NCBI GenBank assembly: GCA_021414085.1
Contig: JAIOPC010000007.1
Location: 218,099 to 282,098 of the forward strand
Source: Actinomycetes bacterium
GTDB taxonomy: Bacteria > Actinomycetota > Acidimicrobiia > Acidimicrobiales > Ilumatobacteraceae
DNA: 64,000 nucleotides
Reading direction: 5' to 3'
A program made the position numbers and the translations under genes. Shown one piece after another: positions 19,251 to 29,426 of the stretch; positions within the stretch are counted from its first letter, which is position 1, and each line of letters opens with the position of its first letter. The notes under the pieces were generated by a model. The model was not told where the DNA came from, did no database searches, and was given only the letters and a program-made list of their open reading frames with translations.

Positions 19251-21630
19251 ATCAGGCACTGAACCTGAAGCAGCTGTGCCCGTCGACCCGAATGTCGTGT
19301 CGGTCACGCTCAACGGTCGCGCCATAGAAGCGCAAAAAGGCGAACTGGTCATCGCCGCCGCCCAGCGTCACGGCGTGTACATCCCGCGCTTCTGCTACCA
19401 CGAGCGGATGAGCTCGGTTGGCATGTGCCGCATGTGCATCTGCGAGGTCGATACTGGTCGCGGTCCTCAGCTGACTCCGACGTGCATGGTGGCCGTTGCT
19501 CCCAACATGGTGATCGACACCGAGAGCGAGATGACCAAGAACGTGCAGCAGGGAATTTTGGAACTGCTGCTCGCCAACCATCCACTGGACTGCCCCGTGT
19601 GCGACAAGGGTGGCGAATGTCCGTTGCAGGACCAAGCGTTCAGCCACGGTCCTGGCGAGAGTCGCTACATCGAAGAGAAGCGCCATTTCGAAAAGCCGAT
19701 TCCGATCAGCGACCTCGTCTACCTCGATCGCGAGCGTTGCATTCTGTGCGATCGCTGCACCCGTTTCGCCGACGAAGTTGCGGGCGACGCGCTGATTTCA
19801 TTCACGAGCCGCGGCAACGAGACGCACATCACGACCTTCCCCGACGAACCGTTTAGCAGCTACTTCAGCGGCAACACGGTGCAGATTTGTCCCGTCGGCG
19901 CGCTCACTGCCAAGCCGTATCGCTTCAAGGCGCGCCCGTGGGACCTGGCGCAGCAGGAGAGCACTTGCACCACGTGCTCAGTCGGTTGCCGAATTGTTAT
20001 CGACAGCAGCCGCGACGAAGTGCTGCGTTACATGGGCGTCGACAGCGAACCGGTGAACCATGGCTGGTTGTGCGATCGCGGTCGCTTCAACTTCGAGTCG
20101 ACGAAGAGCGCCGATCGCGTGTTGCAACCGTTGGTGCGCGAGCACGACGAACTGCATGAGGTTTCGTGGAACGAAGCACTCGCCGCAGCAGCATCGATCA
20201 TCGAGGAAGCGAAGGCGGCCGGCGGTGCCGCCGGTGTCGCCGTCATTGGTGGAGCACGTGGAACCAACGAAGACGCATACGCGTGGGCGCGCCTCGCGCA
20301 CGAGGTGATCGGCACTCCGAACGTGTACTCACAGATGGGCGATGGTTTACCCGCCGATCTGTTGCGGCTCGACCGCGCCACGATCGACGAGACCGCAAGT
20401 GCGACCACGATCGTGTTGCTGGCACCGGACCTGAAAGAGGAGCTGCCGGTCCTCTATCTGCGTCTGCGTGAAGCGGCAGAAAAGAAGCGCAGTCGAATCA
20501 TTGAGTTCACGCCGAAGCAGACCGGCCTCACGCGCCACGCGTGGCGATCGATCAGTTACGAACCCGGCTCACAAGTCGCTGCTGTCAACGAGGCGCTCGC
20601 GGATGCGGAGATCGCGGCGCAGTTGGCCAAGGGCGATGTTGTCGTGGTGTTCGGCCGGGCCAATCTGGCCGAAACCATCACTGCCAGCGTCCAGGCGTTA
20701 CATCGCTTGTTGGCCGCGGCACCGGGAACGAAGCTCTTGCCCGCGTTTCGGCGGGGCAACTCCGTAGGTGCATTGCAGGTCGGCCTGCGCCCCGGGGCTG
20801 GCGGACTTGATACGCGTGGAGTACTGCAGGCGGCCGCCGATGGGAAGATCGATTGTCTGGTCTTGGTCGGCGCCGATCCACTCGCCGACTTCCCCGACAC
20901 CGAGCTCGCTCGTCGCGGGCTGGCGGGAGCGCGACGCACGATCGCCGTCGACACATTCCTGACTGGCTCCTCGGCGCGCGCCGACGTGGTGCTGCCCGCG
21001 TGTGCGTTTGGTGAGAAGGACGGTACGACGACCAACCTTGAGGGTCGTGTCAGCAACGTGGTTCGCCAGGTGTCGCCCGCGGGCAATACTCGACCCGACT
21101 GGATGATCGCCTCCGGATTGGCGACAGCGCTGGGTAGCGATCTCGGTTACGCCAACGTGGGCGAGATCACGCTCGACATCGCGATCAACGTGCCCGGTTT
21201 CGACCACGTCACGTCCGCCGCGCTGGCTGCGAGCGCCGACGGTGTGCTGTCCGGAACTCCGACCGCAATCTGGCCAGTGACGCTCCTTGAGGGAACTGCA
21301 CCAGAGCGCAACTCGTACGACCTGCGCTTGGTGATCAGCCGCACGCTCTACGACCAGGCAGTTGGCACGGCGACTTCCCCCTCGCTGGCGCATCTGCCCC
21401 GCGGCTCGGCAGTCCACTTGCACCCGTTGGATCTTGCTCGCGTCGGGACTGCCGACGGCGTGGAAGTCAAGGTGCGCAGCGCTCGTGCGACGATCGTGTT
21501 GCCCGTCGTCGCCGACGCTTCGGTGGTGCGCGGCACGGCGTGGTTGCCGTGGAACAACCCTGGTCCTAACCCCGGTGAGCTGATCGACTGCTTCGCAGCG
21601 GTCAACGACGTTCGAATCGAGAATCTGTAG
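19237..21630 (+). CDS. nuoG: NADH-quinone oxidoreductase subunit G
   Basis: 797 aa. N-terminal ferredoxin-like domain (CRMCICEV and TPTCMVAV for N1b), the His/Cys cluster N5 region (HPLDCPVCDKGGECPLQD) and N4 (CILCDRCTRF). A molybdopterin-oxidoreductase-like domain follows, beginning with TCTTCSVGC, which carries the extra cluster-binding cysteines (N7 type). The C-terminal molybdopterin-like region lacks an enzymatic role in this family. ATG 19237 has AGGGG upstream and overlaps nuoF by 14 nt. Confidence 0.95.
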   Translation: MTDTKSGTEPEAAVPVDPNVVSVTLNGRAIEAQKGELVIAAAQRHGVYIPRFCYHERMSSVGMCRMCICEVDTGRGPQLTPTCMVAVAPNMVIDTESEMTKNVQQGILELLLANHPLDCPVCDKGGECPLQDQAFSHGPGESRYIEEKRHFEKPIPISDLVYLDRERCILCDRCTRFADEVAGDALISFTSRGNETHITTFPDEPFSSYFSGNTVQICPVGALTAKPYRFKARPWDLAQQESTCTTCSVGCRIVIDSSRDEVLRYMGVDSEPVNHGWLCDRGRFNFESTKSADRVLQPLVREHDELHEVSWNEALAAAASIIEEAKAAGGAAGVAVIGGARGTNEDAYAWARLAHEVIGTPNVYSQMGDGLPADLLRLDRATIDETASATTIVLLAPDLKEELPVLYLRLREAAEKKRSRIIEFTPKQTGLTRHAWRSISYEPGSQVAAVNEALADAEIAAQLAKGDVVVVFGRANLAETITASVQALHRLLAAAPGTKLLPAFRRGNSVGALQVGLRPGAGGLDTRGVLQAAADGKIDCLVLVGADPLADFPDTELARRGLAGARRTIAVDTFLTGSSARADVVLPACAFGEKDGTTTNLEGRVSNVVRQVSPAGNTRPDWMIASGLATALGSDLGYANVGEITLDIAINVPGFDHVTSAALAASADGVLSGTPTAIWPVTLLEGTAPERNSYDLRLVISRTLYDQAVGTATSPSLAHLPRGSAVHLHPLDLARVGTADGVEVKVRSARATIVLPVVADASVVRGTAWLPWNNPGPNPGELIDCFAAVNDVRIENL

Positions 21631-22841
21631 TGCTCGCGCTCGACGTGCTGCTCGACGACTTGTCCTTCCGGGCGATCCTCATCATCATCATCAAGGTGCT
21701 CGTGATCTTCGTTGTCGGGCTCGTCGGCACGATGCTGATGGTGTGGTTTGAGCGCAAGGTGATCGCGTTCATGCAGAACCGGATCGGCCCCGACAAAGCC
21801 GGCCCGAAGGGTTTGCTGCAGACGCTTGCGGATGGCATCAAGTTGTTCTTCAAGGAAGACCTGGTTCCCGACAAGGGTGACCGTTTCGTGTTCAAGCTCG
21901 CGCCGTACCTTGCGTTTGTGCCTGCATTCTTGGTCTGGTCGGTCATCCCACTGGGCGGCGACTTCTCCAACGGTAAGGACGGCACCGTTCAGATTCTGGG
22001 CCGCGCGACGAAACTGCAGCTTGCCGATCCGCCGGTCGGTGTGCTGATGCTGCTGGCACTCAGCAGCGTCGCCGTTTACGGCATCATGCTCGCCGGGTGG
22101 AGTTCGGGTTCGAAGTATCCGCTGCTTGGGTCCGTCCGGGCCTCCGCGCAGATGGTCAGCTACGAAGCAGCGCTTGGCCTCAGCTTGGCGACGGTTGTGC
22201 TGATTGCGGGAACACTCAGCACCAGCGGCATTGTTGCGTCGCAGACCAGTTTCTCGCGCTGGCACGTGGTGGCTACCGGTGTCTTGCCGTTCATCATCTT
22301 TCTGGTGGCCGCCACCGCCGAGCTCAATCGGCCACCGTTCGACTTGGTTGAGGCAGAACAGGAACTGGTTGGCGGCTTCAACACTGAATACTCCAGTATT
22401 CGCTTCGCATTGTTCTTCCTAGCCGAGTTCATGAACACGATCACCATGAGCGGCGTCATCGTCACGCTCTTCTTCGGTGGCCCGCAGCCACTTCCGATCG
22501 GCAACTATGAGAATGTCTTGTCGTTCCTCGGTCCGCTCAGTGGCACGGTGTGGTTGCTGCTGAAGGTGCTGGTGTTCCTCTACATCTACGTGTGGTTCCG
22601 TGCCACGCTGCCGCGCCTGCGCTACGACCAGCTGATGAACCTCGGTTGGCGAATCATGATCCCGTTGTCGCTCGGGTGGTTCATGTTGCTGGCCGCGTTT
22701 CGCATCGGCAAAGACGAGGGCTGGAGTCGTTGGTACGTGCTGGCCGGTGGCATCGCAGTGATCGGCCTCGGTTCATCGCTGCTTCAGCGCGCTGGCAAAG
22801 TGAGTGCCCGCAACCGCGAGCGCGAGGGGGCGATGTTCTAG
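21630..22841 (+). CDS. nuoH: NADH-quinone oxidoreductase subunit H
   Basis: 403 aa, eight or nine helices. Conserved loops: [27 protein letters not shown], and the acidic quinone-channel loop [18 protein letters not shown]. Connects the quinone site to the antiporter-like subunits. Start GTG 21630 overlaps the nuoG stop by one base, and the stop overlaps the nuoI start by one base. Longer than its paralogue at 42020 (355 aa), mainly at the C-terminus. Confidence 0.96.
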   Translation: MLALDVLLDDLSFRAILIIIIKVLVIFVVGLVGTMLMVWFERKVIAFMQNRIGPDKAGPKGLLQTLADGIKLFFKEDLVPDKGDRFVFKLAPYLAFVPAFLVWSVIPLGGDFSNGKDGTVQILGRATKLQLADPPVGVLMLLALSSVAVYGIMLAGWSSGSKYPLLGSVRASAQMVSYEAALGLSLATVVLIAGTLSTSGIVASQTSFSRWHVVATGVLPFIIFLVAATAELNRPPFDLVEAEQELVGGFNTEYSSIRFALFFLAEFMNTITMSGVIVTLFFGGPQPLPIGNYENVLSFLGPLSGTVWLLLKVLVFLYIYVWFRATLPRLRYDQLMNLGWRIMIPLSLGWFMLLAAFRIGKDEGWSRWYVLAGGIAVIGLGSSLLQRAGKVSARNREREGAMF

Positions 22842-23476
22842 TGGGATACCTCGACGGATTCCTGGTCACGCTCCGCCAGCACCGCTTCTTGGGCGGCGAC
22901 AAAGTCACCACCTCGTACTCAGGCGGTCGCGTCTTTAGGAAGCGAAAGAATGTTGTCGGCCGCGACGAGAAGATCGCGAAGCCGGAACGGCTGCATGGTC
23001 GCCATGTACTGAACCGCTACGAGGACGGCATGGAGAAGTGCATCGGCTGCGAACTCTGCGCAGGCGTGTGCCCGGCGAAGTGCATTCACGTGCGTGGCGC
23101 CGACAACGACCCGCAGAACCCGACCTCTCCCGGCGAGCGGTTCGGCTTCGTGTACGAGATCAACTACCTGCGCTGCATCCACTGCGATCTGTGCGTTGAG
23201 GCGTGCCCGACCGAAGCGATCACCGAAAGCAAGTTGTTCGAGTTCAGCTTCACCAATCGACGCGACGCTGTGTACACCAAGGCAGAACTGGTTGTCGACG
23301 ACGACGGCAAACCGCAGCACATGCCGTGGGAGGACTGGCGCGAAGGCGAGGATCTACTCACCAGTGGCTGGATGCGCGCGACCGCTTCAGCAGGCGACGC
23401 ATCCTTCGTCGGTGAAGTTGGCTGGAGTGGCGAGCTTGGTTACGGCGTTCGCGCGGCCGAAAGACCGGCGGACTAA
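22841..23476 (+). CDS. nuoI: NADH-quinone oxidoreductase subunit I
   Basis: 211 aa. Peripheral arm ferredoxin subunit with clusters N6a and N6b: [12 protein letters not shown] and [12 protein letters not shown]. An N-terminal amphipathic segment (about 1-45) attaches it to the membrane arm, and a C-terminal tail of about 60 residues is hydrophilic. The frame is open to 22550, but GTG 22841, one-base overlap with nuoH, matches the family start. Stop overlaps nuoJ (TAATG). Confidence 0.96.
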   Translation: MGYLDGFLVTLRQHRFLGGDKVTTSYSGGRVFRKRKNVVGRDEKIAKPERLHGRHVLNRYEDGMEKCIGCELCAGVCPAKCIHVRGADNDPQNPTSPGERFGFVYEINYLRCIHCDLCVEACPTEAITESKLFEFSFTNRRDAVYTKAELVVDDDGKPQHMPWEDWREGEDLLTSGWMRATASAGDASFVGEVGWSGELGYGVRAAERPAD

Positions 23477-24021
23477 TGGAACTGTTCGTCTTCGTTGTGG
23501 CGGCCGCCATGGTGCTGGGCGGTGCGGTTGGCGTCGTACTGCGCAGCCATCCCGTGCACGCCGCGCTCAGTCTCGTGCTCACCCTGTTTGGCGTCTCGGT
23601 GCTCTTCGTCGCGCAAGAAGCGAACTTCTTGGCGGCAGTGCAGGTCATTGTCTATGCCGGCGCGATCGTCGTGCTGTTCCTGTTCGTGATCATGCTGCTC
23701 GGCGTCGACAAGGTCGAGGATCTGCAGATCGAGCCGTTCAAGATTCAGCGCCCGGCGGCAGTCGCGGTCGGCGCCGGACTCTTGTCGCTGATTTCGATGG
23801 CGATCATCGTGGCCCGCGATGCGAACGCGCCCACCGTCACGCCGAGCGATGCGGTGCAAGCTGCTCTCGATGGTTCGCACGACAACAACATTCGTGCAAT
23901 CGCGCGCGACGTCTTCAGCGACCACGTGTTGGCGTTCGAACTGACCTCCGTGCTGCTCGTCATCGCCGTGGTCGCGACCGTCATGCTGGCGCGCAAGCCG
24001 CGCAAGGGCGAGACGACATGA
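23476..24021 (+). CDS. nuoJ: NADH-quinone oxidoreductase subunit J
   Basis: 181 aa, five helices. The conserved third-helix region with VQVIVYAGAIVVLFLFVIMLL is the NuoJ signature, including the pi-bulge helix that gates proton translocation. Start ATG 23476 overlaps nuoI by one base; stop overlaps nuoK by 4 nt. Confidence 0.94.
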   Translation: MELFVFVVAAAMVLGGAVGVVLRSHPVHAALSLVLTLFGVSVLFVAQEANFLAAVQVIVYAGAIVVLFLFVIMLLGVDKVEDLQIEPFKIQRPAAVAVGAGLLSLISMAIIVARDANAPTVTPSDAVQAALDGSHDNNIRAIARDVFSDHVLAFELTSVLLVIAVVATVMLARKPRKGETT

Positions 24022-24344
24022 CTTCCTTCATTACCGCCGTGACCGTCACGACAACCTGGTACTTGTTGTTGGCCGCGATGCTCTTCGCGATCGGTGTTGT
24101 GGGCGTGATGGTGCGGCGCAACCCGTTGATCCTGTTTATGTGCATCGAACTCATGCTCAATGCGGTGAACCTCACCTTTGTCGCCCTCGCTCGCCGCCTC
24201 GGCGATATCGGCGGGCAGAGCACCGTGTTCTTCGTGATGGTGGTGGCCGCAGCCGAAGTGGTGGTTGGCCTCGGCATCATCGTTGCCATCTTGCGCCGCA
24301 AGCCGGGCGCCACCACCGACGACCTCGCCGAGTTGAAGGGCTGA
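24018..24344 (+). CDS. nuoK: NADH-quinone oxidoreductase subunit K
   Basis: 108 aa, three helices, the MrpC-like subunit. Two buried glutamates are expected in helices 2 and 3 and are visible in CIELMLNAVNL and AAAEVVVGLGI. The frame is open upstream to 23094, but ATG 24018 overlaps nuoJ in an ATGA and matches the family length. Confidence 0.95.
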   Translation: MTSFITAVTVTTTWYLLLAAMLFAIGVVGVMVRRNPLILFMCIELMLNAVNLTFVALARRLGDIGGQSTVFFVMVVAAAEVVVGLGIIVAILRRKPGATTDDLAELKG

Positions 24345-24348
24345 CCCG

Positions 24349-26271
24349 ATGCTCGATCTTGTTTGGCTCATCCCCGCGCTACCGCTCACCGGGTTTCTTG
24401 TCGTCTTGCTGTTCGGACGCAAACTCGGCGATCCGCGCTCGGGTTACTTCGCCACCGCAATGGTCGCTCTCTCGTTCGCAGTCACAGTCGGGGTGTACTT
24501 CGACCTGATGTCGCTGACGACCGAGGAACGCAGCGGCCACGTGCAGCGGCTGTTCTCCTGGATTCCGTCGGGCGCGCTGCACGTCGACCTCGCCTTCCTG
24601 GCAGATCCGCTCAGCCTCACGATGTGCCTGTTCGTCACTGGCATCGGCTCGCTCATCCATCTCTATGCGGTGGGTTACATGCATGGCGACCCGCGGTTTA
24701 GCAAGTTCTTCCTCTACCTCAACCTGTTCGCGTTCAGCATGTTGATGCTGGTGCTCGGCTCGAACATGCTGGTCACCTTCCTTGGTTGGGAGGGCGTCGG
24801 AACCTGCAGCTACTTCCTGATTGCTTTTTGGCACGAGAAGGAAAGCGCCGCAACCGCTGGCAAGAAAGCGTTCATCACCAACCGAGTCGGCGACTGGGGC
24901 TTCATGATGGCGATGTTCATCGCCTTCTGGGCGGTCGGGTCGCTCGACTACTCGGTGGTGAATGGCGGCGCAGCCGGAATGTCGACCACCACCTCGACGG
25001 CGATTGCGTTGTTCTGTTTCGTTGGTGCCTGTGGCAAGAGCGCGCAGTTGCCGCTGTATCTCTGGCTACCCGACGCAATGGAGGGCCCTACGCCCGTCTC
25101 GGCGTTGATTCATGCTGCGACGATGGTGACCGCCGGCGTGTACCTCATGGTACGCATCAACCCACTGCTCGGCGCTGCCGATTCGTACGCGCCGACGATC
25201 ATTGCGATAGTGGGCGCGGCGACGGCTCTGTTCGCGGCAACAATTGCGGTTGCGCAAAACGACATCAAGAAGGTGTTGGCGTACTCGACGATTAGCCAAC
25301 TCGGCTACATGTTCCTCGCCGTCGGTTCCGGCGCTTACGTCGCTGCCATCTTCCACATGGTGACGCATGCATTCTTCAAGGCGCTCCTGTTCCTTGGTGC
25401 TGGTTCGGTCATTCACGGTATGCATCACCAGCAGGACATGCGCTTCATGGGCGCGCTGCGCAAGTTGATGCCGATCACCGCGATCACGTTCATCGTCGGT
25501 TGGCTGGCGATCGCTGGCGTGCCGCCGTTCGCGGGCTTTTGGAGCAAGGACGAGATCCTGCTGTTCGCCTACGACAAGAGTCCGATTCTGTACGCGGTGG
25601 GACTTGTCACCGCTTTGCTCACCGCTTACTACATGACGCGCCAGGTGATCATGGTGTTCTTCGGAAAGGCGCGCTGGCACGACGCGCACGAAGAACACAG
25701 CGCACACGGCGATCTCACACCGCACGAGAGCCCCCCGACAATGGTGCTGCCGTTGGTAGTGCTTGCCGGCCTGTCGATTGTCGGCGGTCTCATCCAGCTG
25801 CCATCGTGGTCGTGGATTCCACACGATCTCACGCATCGATTGGAGAGTTGGTTGGAGCCGGTCGTGCACGCGCACGAGCACGAGCTGACGACCAGCGCGC
25901 ACGATCTCAGCGGCATCCTCGCGCTCGTCGCGATTGCATGTGCGGTCGCCGGCATCACCGCCGCCTTCCTCATTTACGCGAAACACAAGGCCAAGCCGAT
26001 CGAGCCGCAACTGCTCGCCGATGGCTGGGGCTACGACCGTGCAGTGAGTTGGGTAATGGGCGGCCCGGGCCGACAAGCCTTTGACGGGATTGCCTGGGCC
26101 GACGCCAACATCATCGACGGCGCAGTCAACGGTTCCGGTTCGCTGGTGAGTGGCGCGGCGCGCCAGTTCCGCAAGGTGCAGAGTGGCAACGTGCGCAACT
26201 ACGCGGCGGCAATCAGTGCCGGCGTTGTCCTGCTGCTGTTGTGGTTCGTCGTCGGGCGGGGATTGCTGTGA
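24349..26271 (+). CDS. nuoL: NADH-quinone oxidoreductase subunit L
   Basis: 640 aa. Distal antiporter-like proton-pumping subunit with about 16 helices, including the long lateral helix near the C-terminus. Family blocks: FLGWEGVGTCSYFLIAFWH, TRVGDWG-like region, and LIHAATMVTAGVYLM. The C-terminal part has His/Glu-rich loops (HDAHEEHSAHGD, HAHEHE) before the lateral helix. 4 nt after nuoK; stop overlaps nuoM (GTGA). Confidence 0.96.
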   Translation: MLDLVWLIPALPLTGFLVVLLFGRKLGDPRSGYFATAMVALSFAVTVGVYFDLMSLTTEERSGHVQRLFSWIPSGALHVDLAFLADPLSLTMCLFVTGIGSLIHLYAVGYMHGDPRFSKFFLYLNLFAFSMLMLVLGSNMLVTFLGWEGVGTCSYFLIAFWHEKESAATAGKKAFITNRVGDWGFMMAMFIAFWAVGSLDYSVVNGGAAGMSTTTSTAIALFCFVGACGKSAQLPLYLWLPDAMEGPTPVSALIHAATMVTAGVYLMVRINPLLGAADSYAPTIIAIVGAATALFAATIAVAQNDIKKVLAYSTISQLGYMFLAVGSGAYVAAIFHMVTHAFFKALLFLGAGSVIHGMHHQQDMRFMGALRKLMPITAITFIVGWLAIAGVPPFAGFWSKDEILLFAYDKSPILYAVGLVTALLTAYYMTRQVIMVFFGKARWHDAHEEHSAHGDLTPHESPPTMVLPLVVLAGLSIVGGLIQLPSWSWIPHDLTHRLESWLEPVVHAHEHELTTSAHDLSGILALVAIACAVAGITAAFLIYAKHKAKPIEPQLLADGWGYDRAVSWVMGGPGRQAFDGIAWADANIIDGAVNGSGSLVSGAARQFRKVQSGNVRNYAAAISAGVVLLLLWFVVGRGLL

Positions 26272-27815
26272 CCGAGTTTCCGATTCTCACGCTGCTGGTG
26301 CTGACACCGGCGATCGGCGCTGCGCTGGTGGCATTGGCATCGAAGCGCCACCCCGACCTCGTCAAGATCACTGCGCTCGGCTCGAGCGTGCTCACCGGTG
26401 GCTTCTCGCTGTGGGTGCTGTTCGCGTTCGAGAAGGGCAACGCTGGGTTTCAATTCACGTCGCAGCACGCATGGATTCGGCCGTGGGGAATCTCGTGGCA
26501 CCTCGGTATCGACGGCATCTCGCTGTTCCTTGTCGTCCTCACAGGCATTCTCTTTCCGTTGGTGATCGTCGGTATCGATTCGCACTCGAAGTCGATGGCG
26601 GATCAGAAGCGATATCTCTCGTGGATGCTGCTCTTGGAAGCAGGCGTGATGGGAAGCTTCATCAGCCTCGACCTCTTCTTGTTCTTCGTCTTCTTCGAGA
26701 TCGTGCTAGTTCCGATGTACTTCCTGATCGGTGGCTGGGGCTACGAGAAGCGCGTGTACGCGGCGACCAAGTTCTTCCTGTTCACGATGGTGGGCTCGGC
26801 CTTCATGTTGGTAGGCATCATCGCCACTGCGATCTTGGCGAAGGCTGACGACGGGCGGGTGACGTTCGATCTGATCAAGATCGCCGAGAACGCCGATTTC
26901 GCGGCCAGTACCGGCAGGTGGCTGTTCTTTGCTTTCGCAATCGCGTTCGCGGTGAAGGTGCCGCTGTTCCCGTTGCACACCTGGTTGCCCGACGCGCACA
27001 CGCAGGCGCCCACTGGCGGCTCGGTGATCTTGGCTGCAGTGCTGCTGAAGATGGGCACCTACGGTCTGCTGCGCTTCGGCATTTACCTGTTCCCCGAGGC
27101 GGCAGTGTGGTCGCGGCCGCTGTTCTTCACCTTGGCGACGGTCGGCATCCTTTGGGGCGCGATCGCCGCAACGATGCAGAAAGATCTCAAGCGGGTCGTC
27201 GCCTATTCGTCGGTGGCGCACCTTGGCTTCATCGTGCTCGGCACATTCGCGCTCACGACCACCGCCGTGACCGGTGGCGTGATGCAGAACATCAACCACG
27301 GACTGTCCACGGGAGCGCTCTTCATCCTGGTCGGCATGATCTACGAGCGGCGTCACACCCGACAGATCGCGGAGCTGAAGGGTCTGCAAAAGGTTGCACC
27401 GATCTTCGCTGGCGTGTTCATGATCGTGATGCTGTCCAGCATCGGCGTGCCCGGCCTCAACGGCTTCGTCGGCGAATTCATGGTGTTGATCGGTTCGTTC
27501 GCCACGGCACGTTGGTGGGTGACGGTCGCTGCCGCAGGTGTGATTCTCGCCGCGCTCTACCTGCTGTGGGCCTACCAGCGCGTGTTCCACGGCGAACCCG
27601 ACGAGGCAAACAAGGACTTCGCCGAGTTGAAGTGGAAGGAAGCGTCGTTGCTCTTGCCAATCATCGGGCTGATCGTTTTCACCGGCGTCTATCCGAAGCC
27701 GATGCTCGACCGCATCGAACCTTCGGTGAAGGCGTTCATTGAACACGTCGAGCAGCACAGCGATTACCAGCAGCCGGCACCTTCTGAACCCGTCCTCGAA
27801 GTAGGTGAAGGCTGA
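26268..27815 (+). CDS. nuoM: NADH-quinone oxidoreductase subunit M
   Basis: 515 aa, about 14 helices. Antiporter-like subunit with the conserved FFEIVLVPMYFLIGGWG glutamate, the FPLHTWLPDAHTQAPTGGSV segment and VAYSSVAHLGF. Start GTG 26268 overlaps the nuoL stop; the frame is open to 26241. Stop overlaps nuoN by one base (TGATG). Confidence 0.96.
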   Translation: MTEFPILTLLVLTPAIGAALVALASKRHPDLVKITALGSSVLTGGFSLWVLFAFEKGNAGFQFTSQHAWIRPWGISWHLGIDGISLFLVVLTGILFPLVIVGIDSHSKSMADQKRYLSWMLLLEAGVMGSFISLDLFLFFVFFEIVLVPMYFLIGGWGYEKRVYAATKFFLFTMVGSAFMLVGIIATAILAKADDGRVTFDLIKIAENADFAASTGRWLFFAFAIAFAVKVPLFPLHTWLPDAHTQAPTGGSVILAAVLLKMGTYGLLRFGIYLFPEAAVWSRPLFFTLATVGILWGAIAATMQKDLKRVVAYSSVAHLGFIVLGTFALTTTAVTGGVMQNINHGLSTGALFILVGMIYERRHTRQIAELKGLQKVAPIFAGVFMIVMLSSIGVPGLNGFVGEFMVLIGSFATARWWVTVAAAGVILAALYLLWAYQRVFHGEPDEANKDFAELKWKEASLLLPIIGLIVFTGVYPKPMLDRIEPSVKAFIEHVEQHSDYQQPAPSEPVLEVGEG

Positions 27816-29314
27816 TGTTCGCCGACACATTGCAGGGACCTTCGGTCGACTGGTTTGCGATGAGCCCGTTGCTGGTCCTGTTGGGCGGCGCGTTGGTGCT
27901 GTTGTTGGTTGCGTCGCTCACGCCGCCGTGGCCGAAGCGGTGGTATGCGATCTTCGCCGCCAAGTGTGCGATTGGTGCCGGTGTTCTCTCGCTGCTGTTG
28001 TGGCATCAGATCGACAAGGAGGGCGCGACGACCCTGGTTGGCGGCGCGCTAGTGCTCGACAAGCCGGCGGTTTGGATCGCGATAACGATCTGTGTCGCCG
28101 TCTTCCTGTGCGCGCTTGTCACCGACGACTACCTGCGACGTGAAGGCATCGACGGCCCCGAGCTCTATGCGCTCTACTTGCTTGCCGCGGTCGGCGGCGT
28201 GGTCATGGCCGCCGCCAACGACCTGATCGTGCTGTTCCTCGGGTTAGAGATTCTCTCCATCGCTCTCTACGTGATGGCCGCCAGTCATCGCAAACGATCG
28301 GAGAGCCAGGAGAGCGGCATCAAGTACTTCGTGCTCGGCGGCTTCTCCTCCGCCTTCTTTCTCTACGGCGTGGCACTGATCTACGGCGGGGCGGGCAGTA
28401 CCAACTTCAACAAGATCGTCGCCGTGCTCGAACCGACGACCGGCTCGGATCGCACGAATGATGCGTTGGTGCTTGCGGGTATCGCGCTCTTGCTGGTGGG
28501 ACTCGCCTTCAAGGTGGCCGCCGTGCCGTTCCACTTCTGGACGCCCGATGTCTACCAAGGTGCACCCACTCCGGTCACCGCGTTCATGGCGTCGGCGGGC
28601 AAAGCGGCCGCCTTCGGCGCCATGCTGCGGGTGTTGCTAGAGGCGCTGCCGAATTGGAGCGACGACTACCGGCCCGCGGTATGGATGATCGCGCTACTCA
28701 CCCTCGTCGGCGGTTCGGTGATGGCCGTCGTGCAGACGAACGTCAAACGCATGCTTGCGTTCTCCAGTGTCAGTCACGCTGGTTTCATCCTCGTCGGTGT
28801 CGAAGCTGCTGCGCATCGACCGGGTGCGCCGATGGGTGGCGACGGAGTGTCATCGGTCCTCATGTACCTGATGATCTACTCGGTGCTCGTCATCGGCACT
28901 TTTGCTGTCGTGACGGCGGTCGGCCGTACCGGCGACGCGGCCACTGACCTCGCTGGGTTCCGTGGTCTTGCCAAGCACAAGCCAACGCTTGCTCTCGCGA
29001 TGACTGTGCTGTTGCTCGCACAGGCCGGTGTTCCACTGACCAGCGGGTTCATCGCCAAGTTCGGAGTCATCACAGCTGCTGTCGACGTGCACAGCTACGC
29101 GATCGCCATTGCGGCGATGGTGTCGGCCGTGATTGCGGCGTTCGTCTACCTACGCATCATGGTCAGCATGTGGATCACCGACGAGGAAGCGAGCGACGCT
29201 GCCCGCGAAGAGGTGCGAGTGCCCGCACTGCTGTGGGTAGCCATCGGCGCCTCGGTGGCCTTCACCCTCGCGGTCGGCTTCTTCCCCGGCTGGCTGATCA
29301 ACATCACGCCCTGA
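27815..29314 (+). CDS. nuoN: NADH-quinone oxidoreductase subunit N
   Basis: 499 aa, about 14 helices. Antiporter-like subunit; visible blocks are LEILSIALYVMAASHR, FKVAAVPFHFWTPDVYQGAP and LAFSSVSHAGFILVGV. It ends the 20-kb train that began at 9210. No T-run terminator is seen after it; the first structured sequence downstream is the palindromic repeat at 29361. Confidence 0.95.
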   Translation: MFADTLQGPSVDWFAMSPLLVLLGGALVLLLVASLTPPWPKRWYAIFAAKCAIGAGVLSLLLWHQIDKEGATTLVGGALVLDKPAVWIAITICVAVFLCALVTDDYLRREGIDGPELYALYLLAAVGGVVMAAANDLIVLFLGLEILSIALYVMAASHRKRSESQESGIKYFVLGGFSSAFFLYGVALIYGGAGSTNFNKIVAVLEPTTGSDRTNDALVLAGIALLLVGLAFKVAAVPFHFWTPDVYQGAPTPVTAFMASAGKAAAFGAMLRVLLEALPNWSDDYRPAVWMIALLTLVGGSVMAVVQTNVKRMLAFSSVSHAGFILVGVEAAAHRPGAPMGGDGVSSVLMYLMIYSVLVIGTFAVVTAVGRTGDAATDLAGFRGLAKHKPTLALAMTVLLLAQAGVPLTSGFIAKFGVITAAVDVHSYAIAIAAMVSAVIAAFVYLRIMVSMWITDEEASDAAREEVRVPALLWVAIGASVAFTLAVGFFPGWLINITP

Positions 29315-29360
29315 AAAGGTCCACAATCGGCGGTGTTGTGTTCTGCTCCTGACACCCTCC

Positions 29361-29412
29361 CGCGCCCAAGTGTGCGCCACTGCGTCGATTGCGACATCTC
29401 GGCGCACCCATG
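29361..29412. repeat. Palindromic repeat, left copy
   Basis: Arms GTGTGCGCC and GGCGCACCC flank a 22-nt loop that holds its own GTCG/CGAC stem. Outer bases CGCGCCCA and TGGGC extend the palindrome. In inverted orientation it matches the right copy at 30442-30493 over 52 bp without gaps: 13/13 and 17/18 at the two ends, with the middle diverged. Confidence 0.75.
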
Positions 29413-29426
29413 GGCACCTCAGCGGT

